Source of the DNA: Aphelidium insulamus
Lineage: Eukaryota; Aphelidiomycota; Aphelidea; Aphelidiaceae
Reading direction: 5' to 3'
NCBI GenBank assembly: GCA_036784855.1
Contig: JAZDSV010000025.1
Coordinates: 161,668-225,667, forward strand
DNA: 64,000 nucleotides
Made by a program: the position numbers and the translations under genes
The notes under the pieces: model-generated
Database searches by the model: none
Seen by the model: the letters and a program-made list of their open reading frames with translations, nothing else
What the model was told of the DNA's origin: nothing
Part shown: one piece after another, positions 35,991 through 46,667 of the stretch
How positions within the stretch are numbered: the first letter of the stretch is position 1
Layout of the letters: each line of letters opens with the position of its first letter

Positions 35991-36983
35991 TCATTTGGGA
36001 ACAGTAAGCGTTACCAGTCCTCCAGTTGGCCGTGCGAGCAGAAGTGCGGTGGTGAAAACCACAGAGAGTATAAATACCGAAGAAGCAGCAACAAAAGGGG
36101 CAAACTTCTGGGCGAGTATTGCAGCAGGCGCTGTCATAAATAATCCAATCAGCGTTATAATTACAGACACCCGACCCAAAAATATGGCCAAGCTTTTTGG
36201 TCCTTGTTTACGCTCCCCAGCAGCAATTGCCGTGCCATTAGTAGATAAGTGTTCCGTTTGGTTTTTTGAAGATGTGGTCACGCCTATATATTCTGCATTC
36301 ACGAGATACCCCTTTTGCGTGGACTTTAGGTTGAAGCACTTTGCAACATCGTCACAACCATTCGACTTGACACATTTGCCAAACTCTTTTGTTTCCGCAC
36401 CACCAAGACGACAACTACGCATCAAAAACTTTGTCAGCACTTTTAGAGTTACGTTAGTTTGGATGCCGCCGCATGAAGAAAGCTTATCGTCCAAACTTTT
36501 GCATAAACCTTCGCAGCCGTAAAACGTTGTATTGTACCATAGATTATGTGTGCCTTCCAAGTACTCTCGCTTAGAAACGAGTTCGTTACCTAAATCAAAT
36601 CTTAGAATTCGTCACAAAAATATATGCCACCAATGCACACCGTTCTTGTCCGCGAGTGCAGTCCAGTCGCCCACAGCAACCTGGCCCGACGCGTTTTTCT
36701 CCGATTCGTGAAGAGCGCTGTAAAAGAAGGCCGCCGACTCGCGCTTGCTGACCGATTCGTCGTTGTTCGTGTCCATTTTACGGTAGATGGCATCGAAATC
36801 AGGTAGGGCCTCGCCGTCGCGCGCAAACTCTGCCGCCAGAGTGGTGCCACGCTCAGGGCCGTCTTCCGCACTGCATCGCGGTTCGTCGGCCTTGGCTGTT
36901 ATCGGGGCAGATGATGGGGGAGCTACGCTGGCGCTAGTGCACAAAGCCGCCAGCGACAGGCAAATATACGCGCGCGTTTGCAT
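35991..36983 (-). CDS. EF-hand/Cys-rich/two-TM family member 5, intact
   Basis: Exons 36641-36983 and 35991-36589 give 313 aa. Signal peptide MQTRAYICLSLAALCTSASV, linker, family block CSAEDGPERGTTLAAEFA, EF-hand 1 DTNNDESVSKRE, EF-hand 2 DKNGNELVSKRE split by the intron at the conserved codon. Then a seven-cysteine domain (YGCEGLC, SC, CRLGGAETKEFGKC, NGC, KCF), two hydrophobic segments and the tail GGLVTLTVPK. The signal-peptide and upstream regions are nearly identical to the 30.8 kb copy, showing recent duplication. Compared with the 8-19 kb branch it has lost the CxFGxC pair. Function unknown. Confidence 0.82.
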
Positions 36984-37067
36984 CTTGTTGGAAAATTAAG
37001 GTTGGCAAATCATTTGATGCGTTTTCAGAGCGCCGTATTTATTGTACTTTGATCACTGCCTCTCAAC

Positions 37068-37140
37068 GCCCGGTTAGCTCAGTCGGTAGAGCATGAGACT
37101 TTTAATCTCAGGGTCGTGGGTTCGAGCCCCACGTTGGGCG
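37068..37140 (+). tRNA. tRNA-Lys (anticodon TTT)
   Basis: 73-bp cloverleaf without intron: 7-bp acceptor stem GCCCGGT with GTTGGGC plus discriminator G, D-arm TAGCTCAGTCGGTAGAGCA (box A), anticodon stem GAGAC/ATCTC-type around loop CTTTTAA, TpsiC arm GTGGGTTCGAGCCCCAC (box B). The sequence is very close to the usual eukaryotic lysine tRNA. CCA is not encoded. It lies 85 bp upstream of the 36.0 kb gene start in the opposite orientation. Confidence 0.97.
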
Positions 37141-37147
37141 CTTACTC

Positions 37148-37153
37148 TTTTTT
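37148..37153 (+). terminator. RNA polymerase III terminator
   Basis: TTTTTT begins 8 bp after the tRNA-Lys 3' end, as expected for Pol III termination. Confidence 0.85.
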
Positions 37154-37336
37154 CTGATGCCTTTTTTATTCCGTCAGTTCATTTTGCCCGTGGTCTCAGC
37201 GGTAAATACTGTAATGAATTGTCCACTTGCAGCTGTGTGTAACCTCTGTGCATGTGCAGGCGCTGTCCACCTAACGAGTCACCCAGTTGCGACAGTACAA
37301 GTTTCCTTTCAATCAGCCGATAATAATTGGCGCAAA

Positions 37337-39411
37337 ATGGCCGGCGCCCAACACCACATCAACCTGCACACCCATGGCGAGGACATCAAGCGCGCCTACG
37401 ACCAAGTGGTGGATAGTGGCAGTGATGTCAACTGGGCCCTGTTCTGCTACGACAAGAACACTATGGACCTGAAGGTGCAGGCGACTGGAGGTGAGCCTTG
37501 GCTGTGCATGGATGGATGCATGCAGCTATGCGTGGCAGCTCATGGCGTGCAGACGGCGGTCTGGAGGAGCTGCAAGAGGAGTTTGAGGGTAGCAAGATCC
37601 AGTATGCCTTTGTCAAGGTCATTGACCCCAACTCGAAGCTGCCCAAATTCGTCTTCATCAGCTGGGTCAGCTGGCTTGCTCCTTGGCATACGTGTCTCAT
37701 GCTCACCTGATACATCCACAGTGCGGCGAGGGTGTGCCAGTGAGCAAGAAGGCTCTGATTACGCTGCACCTACCGGATGTGCAAGCCCGGCTCAAAGTAA
37801 GTTTGGTTACTTATCGCATGCAAGTTGACACTCCAGGGCTACCACGTCGAAGTAGTTGCCCGCTCCGACGACGACGTCAACCCCGCAGTCATACTAAAGA
37901 AGGTGCGCGACACGGGCGCCAAGTACTCGCACCAGCAAAAGGACTTGTCGCACGTGCGCAAAGACATTCCCAAAGACTCGGAGCCCCAGGCGCCCGTGGT
38001 ATGTACATATTGTGTATTGACAATTGTGTATTGGACATCTCTCCAGGGTACAAACTATAAACGGCCCGAGATCATCAAAGCGAGCAACTTGCCGGCACAG
38101 CCCGCCGAGCCAGTCGGCACCCGTTATGAAAAGCCGCAGATTATGGGCCGCAGTGCAAATGTGACAGCGGCGCGGTTCACAAGTTCTCAAGCACCCGCTG
38201 CCGTAGACGCGGTCAGCAGTTTGCGTCAGGAGCGTGAACGCCACGAGAAGGAGCTGATGGAACGTGAACGTCAGGCGCAAAAAGATCGCGATCTCAGCGA
38301 CAGCAATGAACCTACTGCGCCACCACCATCGTCCAGGTTCCAGACGCCGGCAGTTGTCGCACCGGTGCAACAGCCACGACCGCCGAAACAGGTGCCGACT
38401 CCGCAGCAGCGAGATGCAGACGCTAATGAATCTCTGGGCCCGGTGGCGCGCCTGAGACAAGAGCGGGAGCGTCAAGAACGTGAACAGATGGAGCAGGAGC
38501 GCGAACGCCAACAGCGCCACCAACTGGAACAGGAACGCCGCGACCGGGAGCAGCAAGAGCGGGAGCAGGAATTCCGACAACGAGAAGCGCGCGAACAGCA
38601 GGAGCGAGAGCAGCAGGCCCAGTCTGCTCGTCGCCAGCAGCCCGCCTTGCCTCCCAGCACTGCCGCACCTCCCAGCCGCCCACCGCGAAATAACGGCAAC
38701 GACGATAGTTCTGCACACCAACCGCCGCCCAAGCAGGAATTTATCGATGAGTGGCAAGAGTTGACGGTGCCCGAGGCGCAGAACGAGGCGGAACAGGATG
38801 CCGACTTGCGGCAAGCAGAAGAGCAAATGCAGAGCATTTTGAAGGAGGTGGACGACGTGGTGAAGAGCAGCACGGCGGCGCTCGTGGAAACTGTTGAGGC
38901 GGCTTCGGCCGCGGCTGCAAGCAGTTCTGGTATTACCGCCGTTGCGCTGTACGACTACGATCCGCAGGAAGCGAATGAGCTGCTTCTGCGCGAAGGTGAA
39001 CTGGTGGTCGACATTATTCAGCTAGATCCCGGCTGGTGGCAGGGAACTGTCAAGGCGGCCGACGGTGATCGCATCGGCCTATTTCCCGCCAACTACGTGC
39101 AGCTGAATGATCAGGCGCCGTCGTCTGGTGTGGATCCAGCGATGGCTGCTACCGCAGCTCCCGAAGCACAGAGTGAAGCCGCTCCAGCCGCTGGGTTCCA
39201 AGCGCGCGCCTTGTACGACTACGCCGCTGCCGAAGATAATGAAATCAGCATTGCTGAAGGCGAAACAATTATGGACATCATCGCAGTCACTGATGACTGG
39301 TGGAGGTACGTGCACTGCCGTACCATGAAGTTTGTGCTTATCATTTACAGTGGTTCAAATGCGGCTGGCCAGGCTGGCCTGTTCCCGGCTGCTTACGTGG
39401 AGCGCGTATAA
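37337..39411 (+). CDS. DBNL: Drebrin-like/ABP1 actin-binding adaptor with two SH3 domains
   Basis: ABP1/HIP-55 links F-actin and Arp2/3 to endocytosis through its SH3 domains. Six exons (37337-37490, 37553-37665, 37722-37796, 37837-37998, 38047-39305, 39351-39411) give 607 aa in frame. The ADF-homology domain covers about residues 5-130 ([58 protein letters not shown]). A long charged Q/E/R-rich coiled-coil region follows with proline patches. Two tandem SH3 domains end the protein ([15 protein letters not shown]...GWWQGTV...[10 protein letters not shown] and [15 protein letters not shown]...DDWW...[11 protein letters not shown]). Most relatives have a single SH3. It converges on the HAM1-like gene, 88 bp between stops. 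Confidence 0.93.
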
Positions 39412-39499
39412 TCTGGCTCGACTGCATAAAGTGATTTTTCGTGCATGTCTATATGTCTATTGCACTGTTTATGCCCGAATGTTTGCATGTTGTATGTGA

Positions 39500-42400
39500 T
39501 CACCACAGCTGCATCGCCTTGGACACGGCCAGCGAGCCCCTGCAGATATAAAAGAGTGTGAGAAGTAAAAGACCTGCATATAGTTGCGTACATGCGTCCC
39601 TTTGTCCCCTGCAATACATTGTTAGCATAATCGCAGCGATTCAGACAAGTAGAACTATTTACCTGCAGCGTCTCGGTAACGGTGGCATCCAGCATGCGTA
39701 TCATGTTGTAGATCCAGTCCTCAATGGAGCTGGTCAAACGTTTCTTCACGGCGGCCAGCACCGGTTTGCCCAGCACACGATACATGGCATCATGCTTGCT
39801 GTCATGCAGATCAACTCGCAGATTGTCGATCGTGGCGTCGATTTCGAGCCTGGTATACATTAAAGTACCGTGCGCCAATATGGCAGTGGTGTACACGTAC
39901 GGAATAAGTGTCGTGTACCACAGGTTCGGATCGTACGCCGTCTTTGTCTCGATGGACAACCCGTTGCCCCCGAGAAACACATCAGCCAAGCCCATGTCCT
40001 GGATGTCGAATGAAATGCAAATTATTCTCCATTTACGGCTAATGTACTGACCTCTATGCGCGGAAAGGTCTTTTTGCGAAATGCAAACTCGACGTTGCGA
40101 AAGTCGCATTGGATCTGCCAAATGTTCATGGTGATTATGTTGAGGAAGTAGGCGTCTGGCAGGTCGGCGCGCGGCGAGATTTGCAACTCGTTCTGCATGG
40201 CCAGCTCGATCAGGTTGGGCAGAATGTTCTCGGTGGAGAAGACAATGTTGTCGAACGCAATGTCGTACACATCGTCGCTGATTTCAATGCGCGGCAGCGG
40301 GACATAGCGGAACCTGCATGTTAGATATCGGATATATATATATATATATATATCTAGATAATAATATGAACATACGTTTCAATGAGCAGCGGCAGGTAAA
40401 TGTTGCGAATGTCCTTGAGCAAGTTGGTCTTGAGCTCTGGCTTGCCCGTCTCTTGATTGTACAGCGCGGAACTGAAAACCTTTTTCGCGCAGTCACCAAT
40501 AGCGTTTGTCAGCCGGTCATTCTGCAACGCCGTGATCAAGCCGTCAATCTCGGCAATGAATGCATTGGTCAGGCCGGCATAGTTCAATCTGAATTGTGGA
40601 CAGTGAGGAGACGCAAGCATAATGTCAATGTACGCACGCGAACAGGGAGCGGCCTCGACGGAGCAAGTCCACGCCGCGCGGCACAAAGTCGGCATCATTC
40701 AAGAAGGCGGCCTGGAATAGTGAGTGTGCCTGTGTGCAAGTACAGAATAGCAGCAACTTGCATCAGTGAGGGCCTTGAGGACAAACTCTTTCAGCTGCAG
40801 CATGTAACTGCGCATGTTCCAGTCATTGGCGTACGCAGCCTGGAACTGGTCCACGATATCTACACGGGGAAGGGAATGACATTGATGTTGAAATATAAAA
40901 GCTAACGAACCGATGAGCGGGTCCAGACTGTAGCCGCCTGCAAAGCGCTCGACGATAATCTTGAACTCGCGCATCATGGCATACCGATTCTCGTCATCCT
41001 GCATGAGTATCAGGGTGCGGCGTCTCGCCTCCGGTCCCATGGCCCACTGTTGTCCCTACAAATGGCATTGTGATATTGTGTATGTATGTGTACAGATGCA
41101 TACACGTGCGCGTACCGTAATGCCGCCCATCTCCGTGATGGTGCTCATAAACAGTTTCATGGTGTCCTGGTAGTGTGGAAGGCGGGCCAGACCGCGCAAA
41201 ACTTCACGGCCACGCGACACCAGGTCGTACAGCATATCTGTAGATATTGGCCTGCGCAGGTACTCGGCGTAGTCGTGACTGGCACGGGGACGCTGGACGC
41301 CGACTTCCGGTGCCGGTGCCACTGCCGGCGGTGCGCGAGAAATAGTGGGTGGCTGCTGTTCCGTGGCGACTCCAGTTGCCGCCGTGTAGACATATTGGCG
41401 CGGGCGAACTGTTTCCGTTGGCAGCTCGGCGTATATGTACTGGCGCCGAGGAGCAGTGCCTTCTGTATACGGTTGTTTTGTTTTTGCGTAGACCTGCTCG
41501 CGCGTGACAGCGGGCGCCGGTTGCTGCAGAATGGGCGCGCGTGCGGCATACGCAGCTGGTTCTGGCTCTCTCTGCTGCTCCGCGACAACTTGACGGCCGC
41601 GTGCGTGTGGCATTTCTGCCGATACAGGCGGCGATGGCGGCGCCTGACTTTCGGCAGCGGCGAAACGCACCTGGCGCATCTCTTCTTCGGGCGGAGCAAG
41701 TGTCGCCCCGGCCGCATCCCCGTACTCGTAGCCCATTTCACCGGCCAGCTCGGCGCCGTCATACAAATACTCTGCGAGTGAAGGGTGTCAGAGAGACAAT
41801 GTATATAATGAAGCACCTGCCCGGCACATCGAAGCGACTGTATGCCGTGGTGGAAGCCCGTTGCTGTCGCTGTGGATACTGCGACCCTGGCTGCATCTGC
41901 GTCCCCTGCATGCCCACCATGTCGCGGGCCAGCGCGGAAATGTCGCCCAGCACGGCGCGAAAGTCTCCGCTGGTGCCTGCAGCAAAGCAGTGTCAGTGCG
42001 TCAGTGTACAGACAGAGACACAGCAGCACGGCACACGTACTGAGCATACGTATGATGGACGAGAGGGATGCCGCGGTGGGCATGGCCTCGCGCTCAAACT
42101 GCGGCGGCTGATCGAAGGCGCCGTACTGGTGGGCGCGCACCCGGCGCTTCTGCTCCGCCAGCGCGCGCTGCGACAGTATCGAGTGGTGCAGAAAGCGCTG
42201 CATCACCTCGTCGCCATTCTTTTGCTGCAGCACCGCGCGGCACACCTCCACAAACTCCTGCAGGTTGTCCAGGATGGCGCGGGTGTCCGGGGCCAGGCGG
42301 TTGCGGTAGCGGTGGCCCTGCAGCGCGTTCTGCAGCGAGTCCAGCAGGTGGTGCAGCTCCCAGTTGGACGGCAGCACGCCCTCGTTGACAAAGGCGAGCA

Positions 42401-43065
42401 TGCTGTCGGCCAGCGCGCGCGTGGACTGCATCTCCCGGTCGCGCACGGGCCGCGGGGCGCCGTACCTGTGACAGTGCGGTGAGAGGCGCGGTGCCTGCGT
42501 GTGAGAGCCACATGGAGGCGTACCCGGGCCGCGTAGTGGCGCCAGTGGTGACCGCCCGTGCCAGTATGACATCCTTGGGCGTCAGGCCGGGGTAGTAGTG
42601 GTCGGCTCGGGGTCCGCTGCCGTACGTCAGCGCATAGTCGCGCGGGTAGGCATCGGGCTGCTGTCCCAGGAACCGCGTGTACGCCGGGTACGCCCAGCCG
42701 TCGCGCGGGTTGTACAGTGCCCGCTGGCGGGTGGCCACCTCGCGCCGGAACTCGACGGCCTGCCCGGGCGAGAAGTGGGACTCCTCCGTCTTCATCACGC
42801 GGAACCGGCGTCCGTGTGCGCCGTGCCGCTGTTCCGCGCGCGTCCTGGACGGCGGCGGATAGCGCGGGTATCCCGGCATGGGCACCGCCTGTTCGTACAC
42901 TTGCATGCTGCCGTCATGCTGCGGGGACTGGCCGCCGCCGCCGGGGCCGTTGTCCAGGTCGCTGTTGATGATCTCGAAGCCGGCATACTGTTCCGTCAGC
43001 TCCTCAGCCGCGCTGTGCACCTTCTCCTCCTCCTCCTCCGTGGGTGGCGGTGCTCTCATGGCCAT
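39500..43065 (-). CDS. HAM1-like (BPI/LBP-fold) lipid-binding protein
   Basis: Twelve exons on the minus strand (42524-43065, 42041-42465, 41821-41976, 41116-41771, 40911-41055, 40762-40859, 40638-40711, 40376-40588, 40052-40313, 39663-39998, 39574-39608, 39500-39539) sum to 993 aa. Fungal HAM1 proteins have an N-terminal helical HAM1_N domain and a BPI-like tubular C-terminal domain. Here STRALADSMLAFVNEGVLPS, PDTRAILDNLQEFVE, QQKNGDEVMQRFL and SGDFRAVLGDISALA match HAM1_N; RYVPLPRIEISDD, FSTENILPNLIELAMQNEL and FRNVEFAFRKKTFPRIE match the BPI-like half. A disordered Pro/Gln/Arg insert (about residues 375-510) splits them. Introns 3 and 6 have GC donors. The last two tiny exons are chosen because they keep frame and end before ABP1; that end is the least certain part. 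Confidence 0.8.
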
Positions 43066-43260
43066 GCTCTCTGTCCAGGAAGGATCTGCGTAAGCGCGCC
43101 CCTCTTATGTGTCAGCCAGGTGGCCGCGCCCGTGATGCCACATCTGCCCGGCGTGCATGAACACCCCTGACTGCACACAGACACACAGGCACGCTCACTC
43201 AGGGCACACCTCTGACGTGTGCATGTAGTACCTGCACAGCTACACATGATATGTATGTGT

Positions 43261-43617
43261 CTATTCGGTGCTCTGGACACCGCTGGGCGCCTGCTCGGCC
43301 ATCATGGCATCTAGACGCGCCAGAAACGCATCCACCCGCACCTCGAGCGTGTCCAGCGCACTCTCGGCACCGTCAATGTCGCGCAGTAGCGACTGCACGG
43401 TCGCCGGGGGAAGATCCGTGAGCGCGCCCAGCTCGGCATCCACGTCATCATCCACATTGGCGGCGCAGGTGTCTAAAGTGGCCGCGCCGCCATCACTGCG
43501 TGTAGATGGAATGGATGTTGAGGCATCCTCCTTGTGCGCAACCTTCTCGTCGGCGCCGCTCGAAGTGTCTGCCGCTCTGGCCAGCATGGTTGCCTGTGGT
43601 CTTGGTGCACAATTCAC
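43261..43617 (-). CDS. Small acidic coiled-coil protein, unrecognised
   Basis: 118-aa single-exon frame. The first half is Ala/Ser/Asp-rich and disordered; the second half has a heptad-like helix (VQSLLRDIDGAESALDTLEV, then RVDAFLARLDAMMAEQ). This resembles short coiled-coil adaptor subunits (BLOC-1, WASH or HSBP1 type), but no family can be assigned by eye. An internal Met at 43587 could be the true start. Confidence 0.55.
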   Translation of the reverse strand: MNCAPRPQATMLARAADTSSGADEKVAHKEDASTSIPSTRSDGGAATLDTCAANVDDDVDAELGALTDLPPATVQSLLRDIDGAESALDTLEVRVDAFLARLDAMMAEQAPSGVQSTE

Positions 43618-43886
43618 TGTCTTCGTACTTTAAACAAAGCGGGGTATGACACGTTGGCGCACAGCTGCATATAGCCACTGCAGTCCCTGAAATAGAGTTG
43701 CAGTGAGCGAACAGCAGTGTTTATGTATGTAGCATGTAATGAATCTTGTCTCTGTGCATATGCACGCGACGGTACCAACTAACTAGACACAATAATATGT
43801 ACGAGCAAAGCAGATATATTCAAGATATATTCGGCAGGATATATTCACACGAAAGTAAGCTGCACTATACGAAGTGTGAGCTGTTG

Positions 43887-44234
43887 TCAACGACCAAATT
43901 GAGCAGCAAGTTGTGCAGCAACTCGGGCCGCGGCTGCTGGATCCAGGGGATCGCTAATCGGAGTCGTTGGTTGCGTTCGAGTTTGCAATGCGGGGGGAGA
44001 AGGCGCATTGGCAGCTAAGCGGCTCTGAAGCTGTTGACTACGCTGTTGACTATGCTGTGGATTTTGCGGCTGTGAATCCTGCTGCTGCTGATCTCCCTGC
44101 TGTTGATTCACTCCTCCGGACGGCGGAGCAGATCCAGGAGGCGAAGCAGGTACGGGAGGCTGAGCCGGTAACGGAACGGCAGCAGCAGCACACACCAGGA
44201 CAAGTGCAATGGCAAAGTAGTTGAAAAGCTGCAT
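43887..44234 (-). CDS. Small secreted Pro/Gln-rich protein, unrecognised
   Basis: 115-aa single-exon frame with a clear signal peptide (MQLFNYFAIALVLVCAAAAV, cleavage likely after the alanines). The mature part is Pro/Gln/Ser low complexity (about 20 Q in 40 residues) with a short C-terminal helix DPAAAARVAAQLAAQFGR. It has no cysteines after the signal peptide. Function unknown. Like the protein at 26401-26862 it is a small secreted orphan. Confidence 0.6.
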   Translation of the reverse strand: MQLFNYFAIALVLVCAAAAVPLPAQPPVPASPPGSAPPSGGVNQQQGDQQQQDSQPQNPQHSQQRSQQLQSRLAANAPSPPALQTRTQPTTPISDPLDPAAAARVAAQLAAQFGR

Positions 44235-44484
44235 GTTTTTGACTTTTTGTGGTTTTGTGGTTACCGATAGGTTGACTGGGAGAAGTCTGCGGGAGAACTG
44301 TTAAAGATGCTTTTTTGAGGGCGGCTCTTATGCCTGCAGGCCGTAATTAGATCGGCCAATGATTGTTTGGCGATCGAATCGCAATCAATCAATCTGCCCA
44401 TTGCCTCGTCCATTACTTTGACCATTATCCCTTCCCTGAACTCATTTCGACATCTCGCCCATTAAGCGTCCAGTTATACTTCAA

Positions 44485-45877
44485 TCAACAAGTACTACTT
44501 GTAGGAACCGGAACAAGTGTCCACAGTGAGAGCGAGTTGTCCACAGAGTCCTCGGAATCAGCTTGGCGTGCACCCGAACTGGAGGCAAGGCACGGCAAGT
44601 ACGGGTGCCACGCCACCGCTGATACACTGCTGCCATGCGCAGCCCACATGAATCGATTAGAGCTGGCCGCATCCAACGAAACTTGATCGCCTCCCTCGGC
44701 ATTGAGTGCCGCCATATCTAGCAGTGTAATGGCACCGTTGCCGTCACCGGCAGCCAAGTACCGCCCGTACGGATCCAGGTCAAAGTACAGGCGCTGGTTG
44801 GTGGGAGCGTGGCGCGTCACAGACCACACCGGATCCACTGTCTCGCCGAGCATCCGCAAGTCCCAGCAGTGCAGAGATTCCGCACGCCGGCCGCCGGCCA
44901 CAATGCAATTGCCATCCACGGTGAAATGGGCGTCGGCCACCCCACCGCCCGGCACATTGATCAGTGCGCACGGTGTCGGTGCGCCAGTCTCTGTGTACAG
45001 CCCCAGTGTCCCGTTAAACATTCCCGCGGCGAATAGCGACGGCTGCGCCTTTGAGAATCGCAGCGTTGATATCAGGCCTACATTAGCATATCAGATCGTA
45101 TGATACACATTAACAATTATGTACAACCTTTGACGCTTGAGGAGCTGCGAGTGCGCCTGGTGGGAGTGGTGCTGAATTCATTAATCTGGTCGCGACCGGG
45201 ACTGTCCACTGCAAACACCTTGACTTCGGACTGGAACCCCGCGTACAACCTGCCGCACATTGATTATCTTTTATGTACTGACTTCCAATGCAAACCTTTC
45301 GCCAGAGGGATTGACAGCTAGCGAGGTGGCGCCCATCACCTCGTCGTACTGATCGTAGGCGGTGAAGCAGCAGCGAAGACTGCCATCAAACGCGTCCCAC
45401 ATTTTCGTCGGCTGAGTGCGCGATGAAGTAATGAACACGCTCGACTGGCGGTCTATGAATATGGATAGGTTATACGTATATACATGTACACATAGCATAC
45501 TCACCTTGACTTGACATGGTGGGCAGCCAGCAAAAATCCGTTATGCTCTCGGGGTGAGGTATGGAAAACACCTCGCGCACCGGGGGATCGCCACTGGAGT
45601 AGCTCATCAGAGCAGCCGCGTCATACAGCCGAATGTGCCGGTCCTGGGTGCTGGTGAGCAAGCACGTGCCATCAGGAGACCACGCGACGCGCTTGAACAG
45701 ATTATTGGCGACCTTGGACGCGGCCGCGGGGTCACCAGTGCCACTCTCTGCACTGCCAGAGGAAGCCGTGTCCGACGTGATGCACGTGTTTCTATTCCAC
45801 CACACTGGCGTGGATGCGCGCGGTGCTCCCCCTGTCGCCGTCAAGTCATATCGCCACTCGCTCATAATGGAAATCAA
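44485..45877 (-). CDS. WRAP53: WRAP53/TCAB1 WD-repeat protein
   Basis: TCAB1 binds the CAB box of scaRNAs and telomerase RNA and delivers them to Cajal bodies. Exons 45505-45877, 45296-45452, 45128-45249 and 44485-45077 give 414 aa, or 410 if the second Met (45865, MSEWRYD) is used. WD repeats are recognisable: LFKRVAWSPDGTCLLTSTQD followed by HIRLYD, SITDFCWLP, TQPTKMWDAFDGSLRCCFTA, TSLAVNPSGERLYAGFQSEV, LISTLRFSKAQPSLFAAG, ESLHCWDLR, TNQRLYFDLDPYGRYLAAGD and VSAVAWHPYLPCLASSSG. The orderly match to the animal protein along its length makes this secure. The long N- and C-terminal extensions of vertebrate WRAP53 are absent. Confidence 0.91.
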
Positions 45878-46064
45878 GTGTGCGCTTTACTCTTTGCTGT
45901 GTTGAGTATTGATATTGAATCAGCGGTTTGTATTGAATATTTATAATATATGCCGCTACTGCTATTATTTAATAAGCATTACTGATAAGCATTATTATCA
46001 AGCAGCTTTACATTAGCGGGTGACGTAAACACCAACACCCGCTTAATAGCAGTGGTTGAGTGGG

Positions 46065-46635
46065 ATGTCGGTTGTGGACGACAACAGCACGCCCGTCACT
46101 GCAACATCCGTGTTGGTGTCATCATCCTCGGTTACCGTCACCACTGCTGCACACGCGGAAGGTCTCTCGGATGGACAAGGATCGCTGCCGGTCAGCAATG
46201 GCACTTCACCATCTCCAGCCGGCACTACACTCCGCTCTCCCCTCTCGTCATCTTCGTCGTCCACATCGGTAGCCAAGCGCACATTTGCAGACTTTGAGTT
46301 TGGCCGGCACCTGGGCGAGGGCTCTTACAGCAGTGTGCGCGCAGTTGTGTCAATATTTTTGATGCTCATGTACTCTTGGTAGGTGGTTGCCGCCATTGAC
46401 AAGCACAATGGCCGCGAGTATGCCATAAAGATCCTTGATAAGCGGCACATTATCCGCGAGAAGAAGGTCAAATATGCAAGTATTCTATATTTTGTCAGCA
46501 TACCGGCATGGACCATGATGATGACAGTGCGTGGCAGGTCACGGTGGAGAAGGATGTGTTTAATCGCGTCCACGGCTGCCCGTTCATGATACGTCTCCAC
46601 GCTACATTCCAGGACCAGTCCAGTCTGTGTATGTG

Positions 46636-46667
<32 letters not shown>

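Noticed and set aside
39393-39411. Tail-to-tail coding overlap between ABP1 and the HAM1-like gene
   Set aside because: Reading the last HAM1 exon in one frame runs to 39393 inside ABP1, but that stretch looks non-coding. Two short exons (39574-39608 and 39500-39539) keep frame and stop at 39500, so no overlap is needed.
41541-42482. Long plus-strand frames (up to 313 codons) opposite the HAM1-like gene
   Set aside because: They are antisense shadows of GC-rich exons; their Arg/Ala/His composition lacks domains, while the minus strand gives a continuous HAM1 protein.
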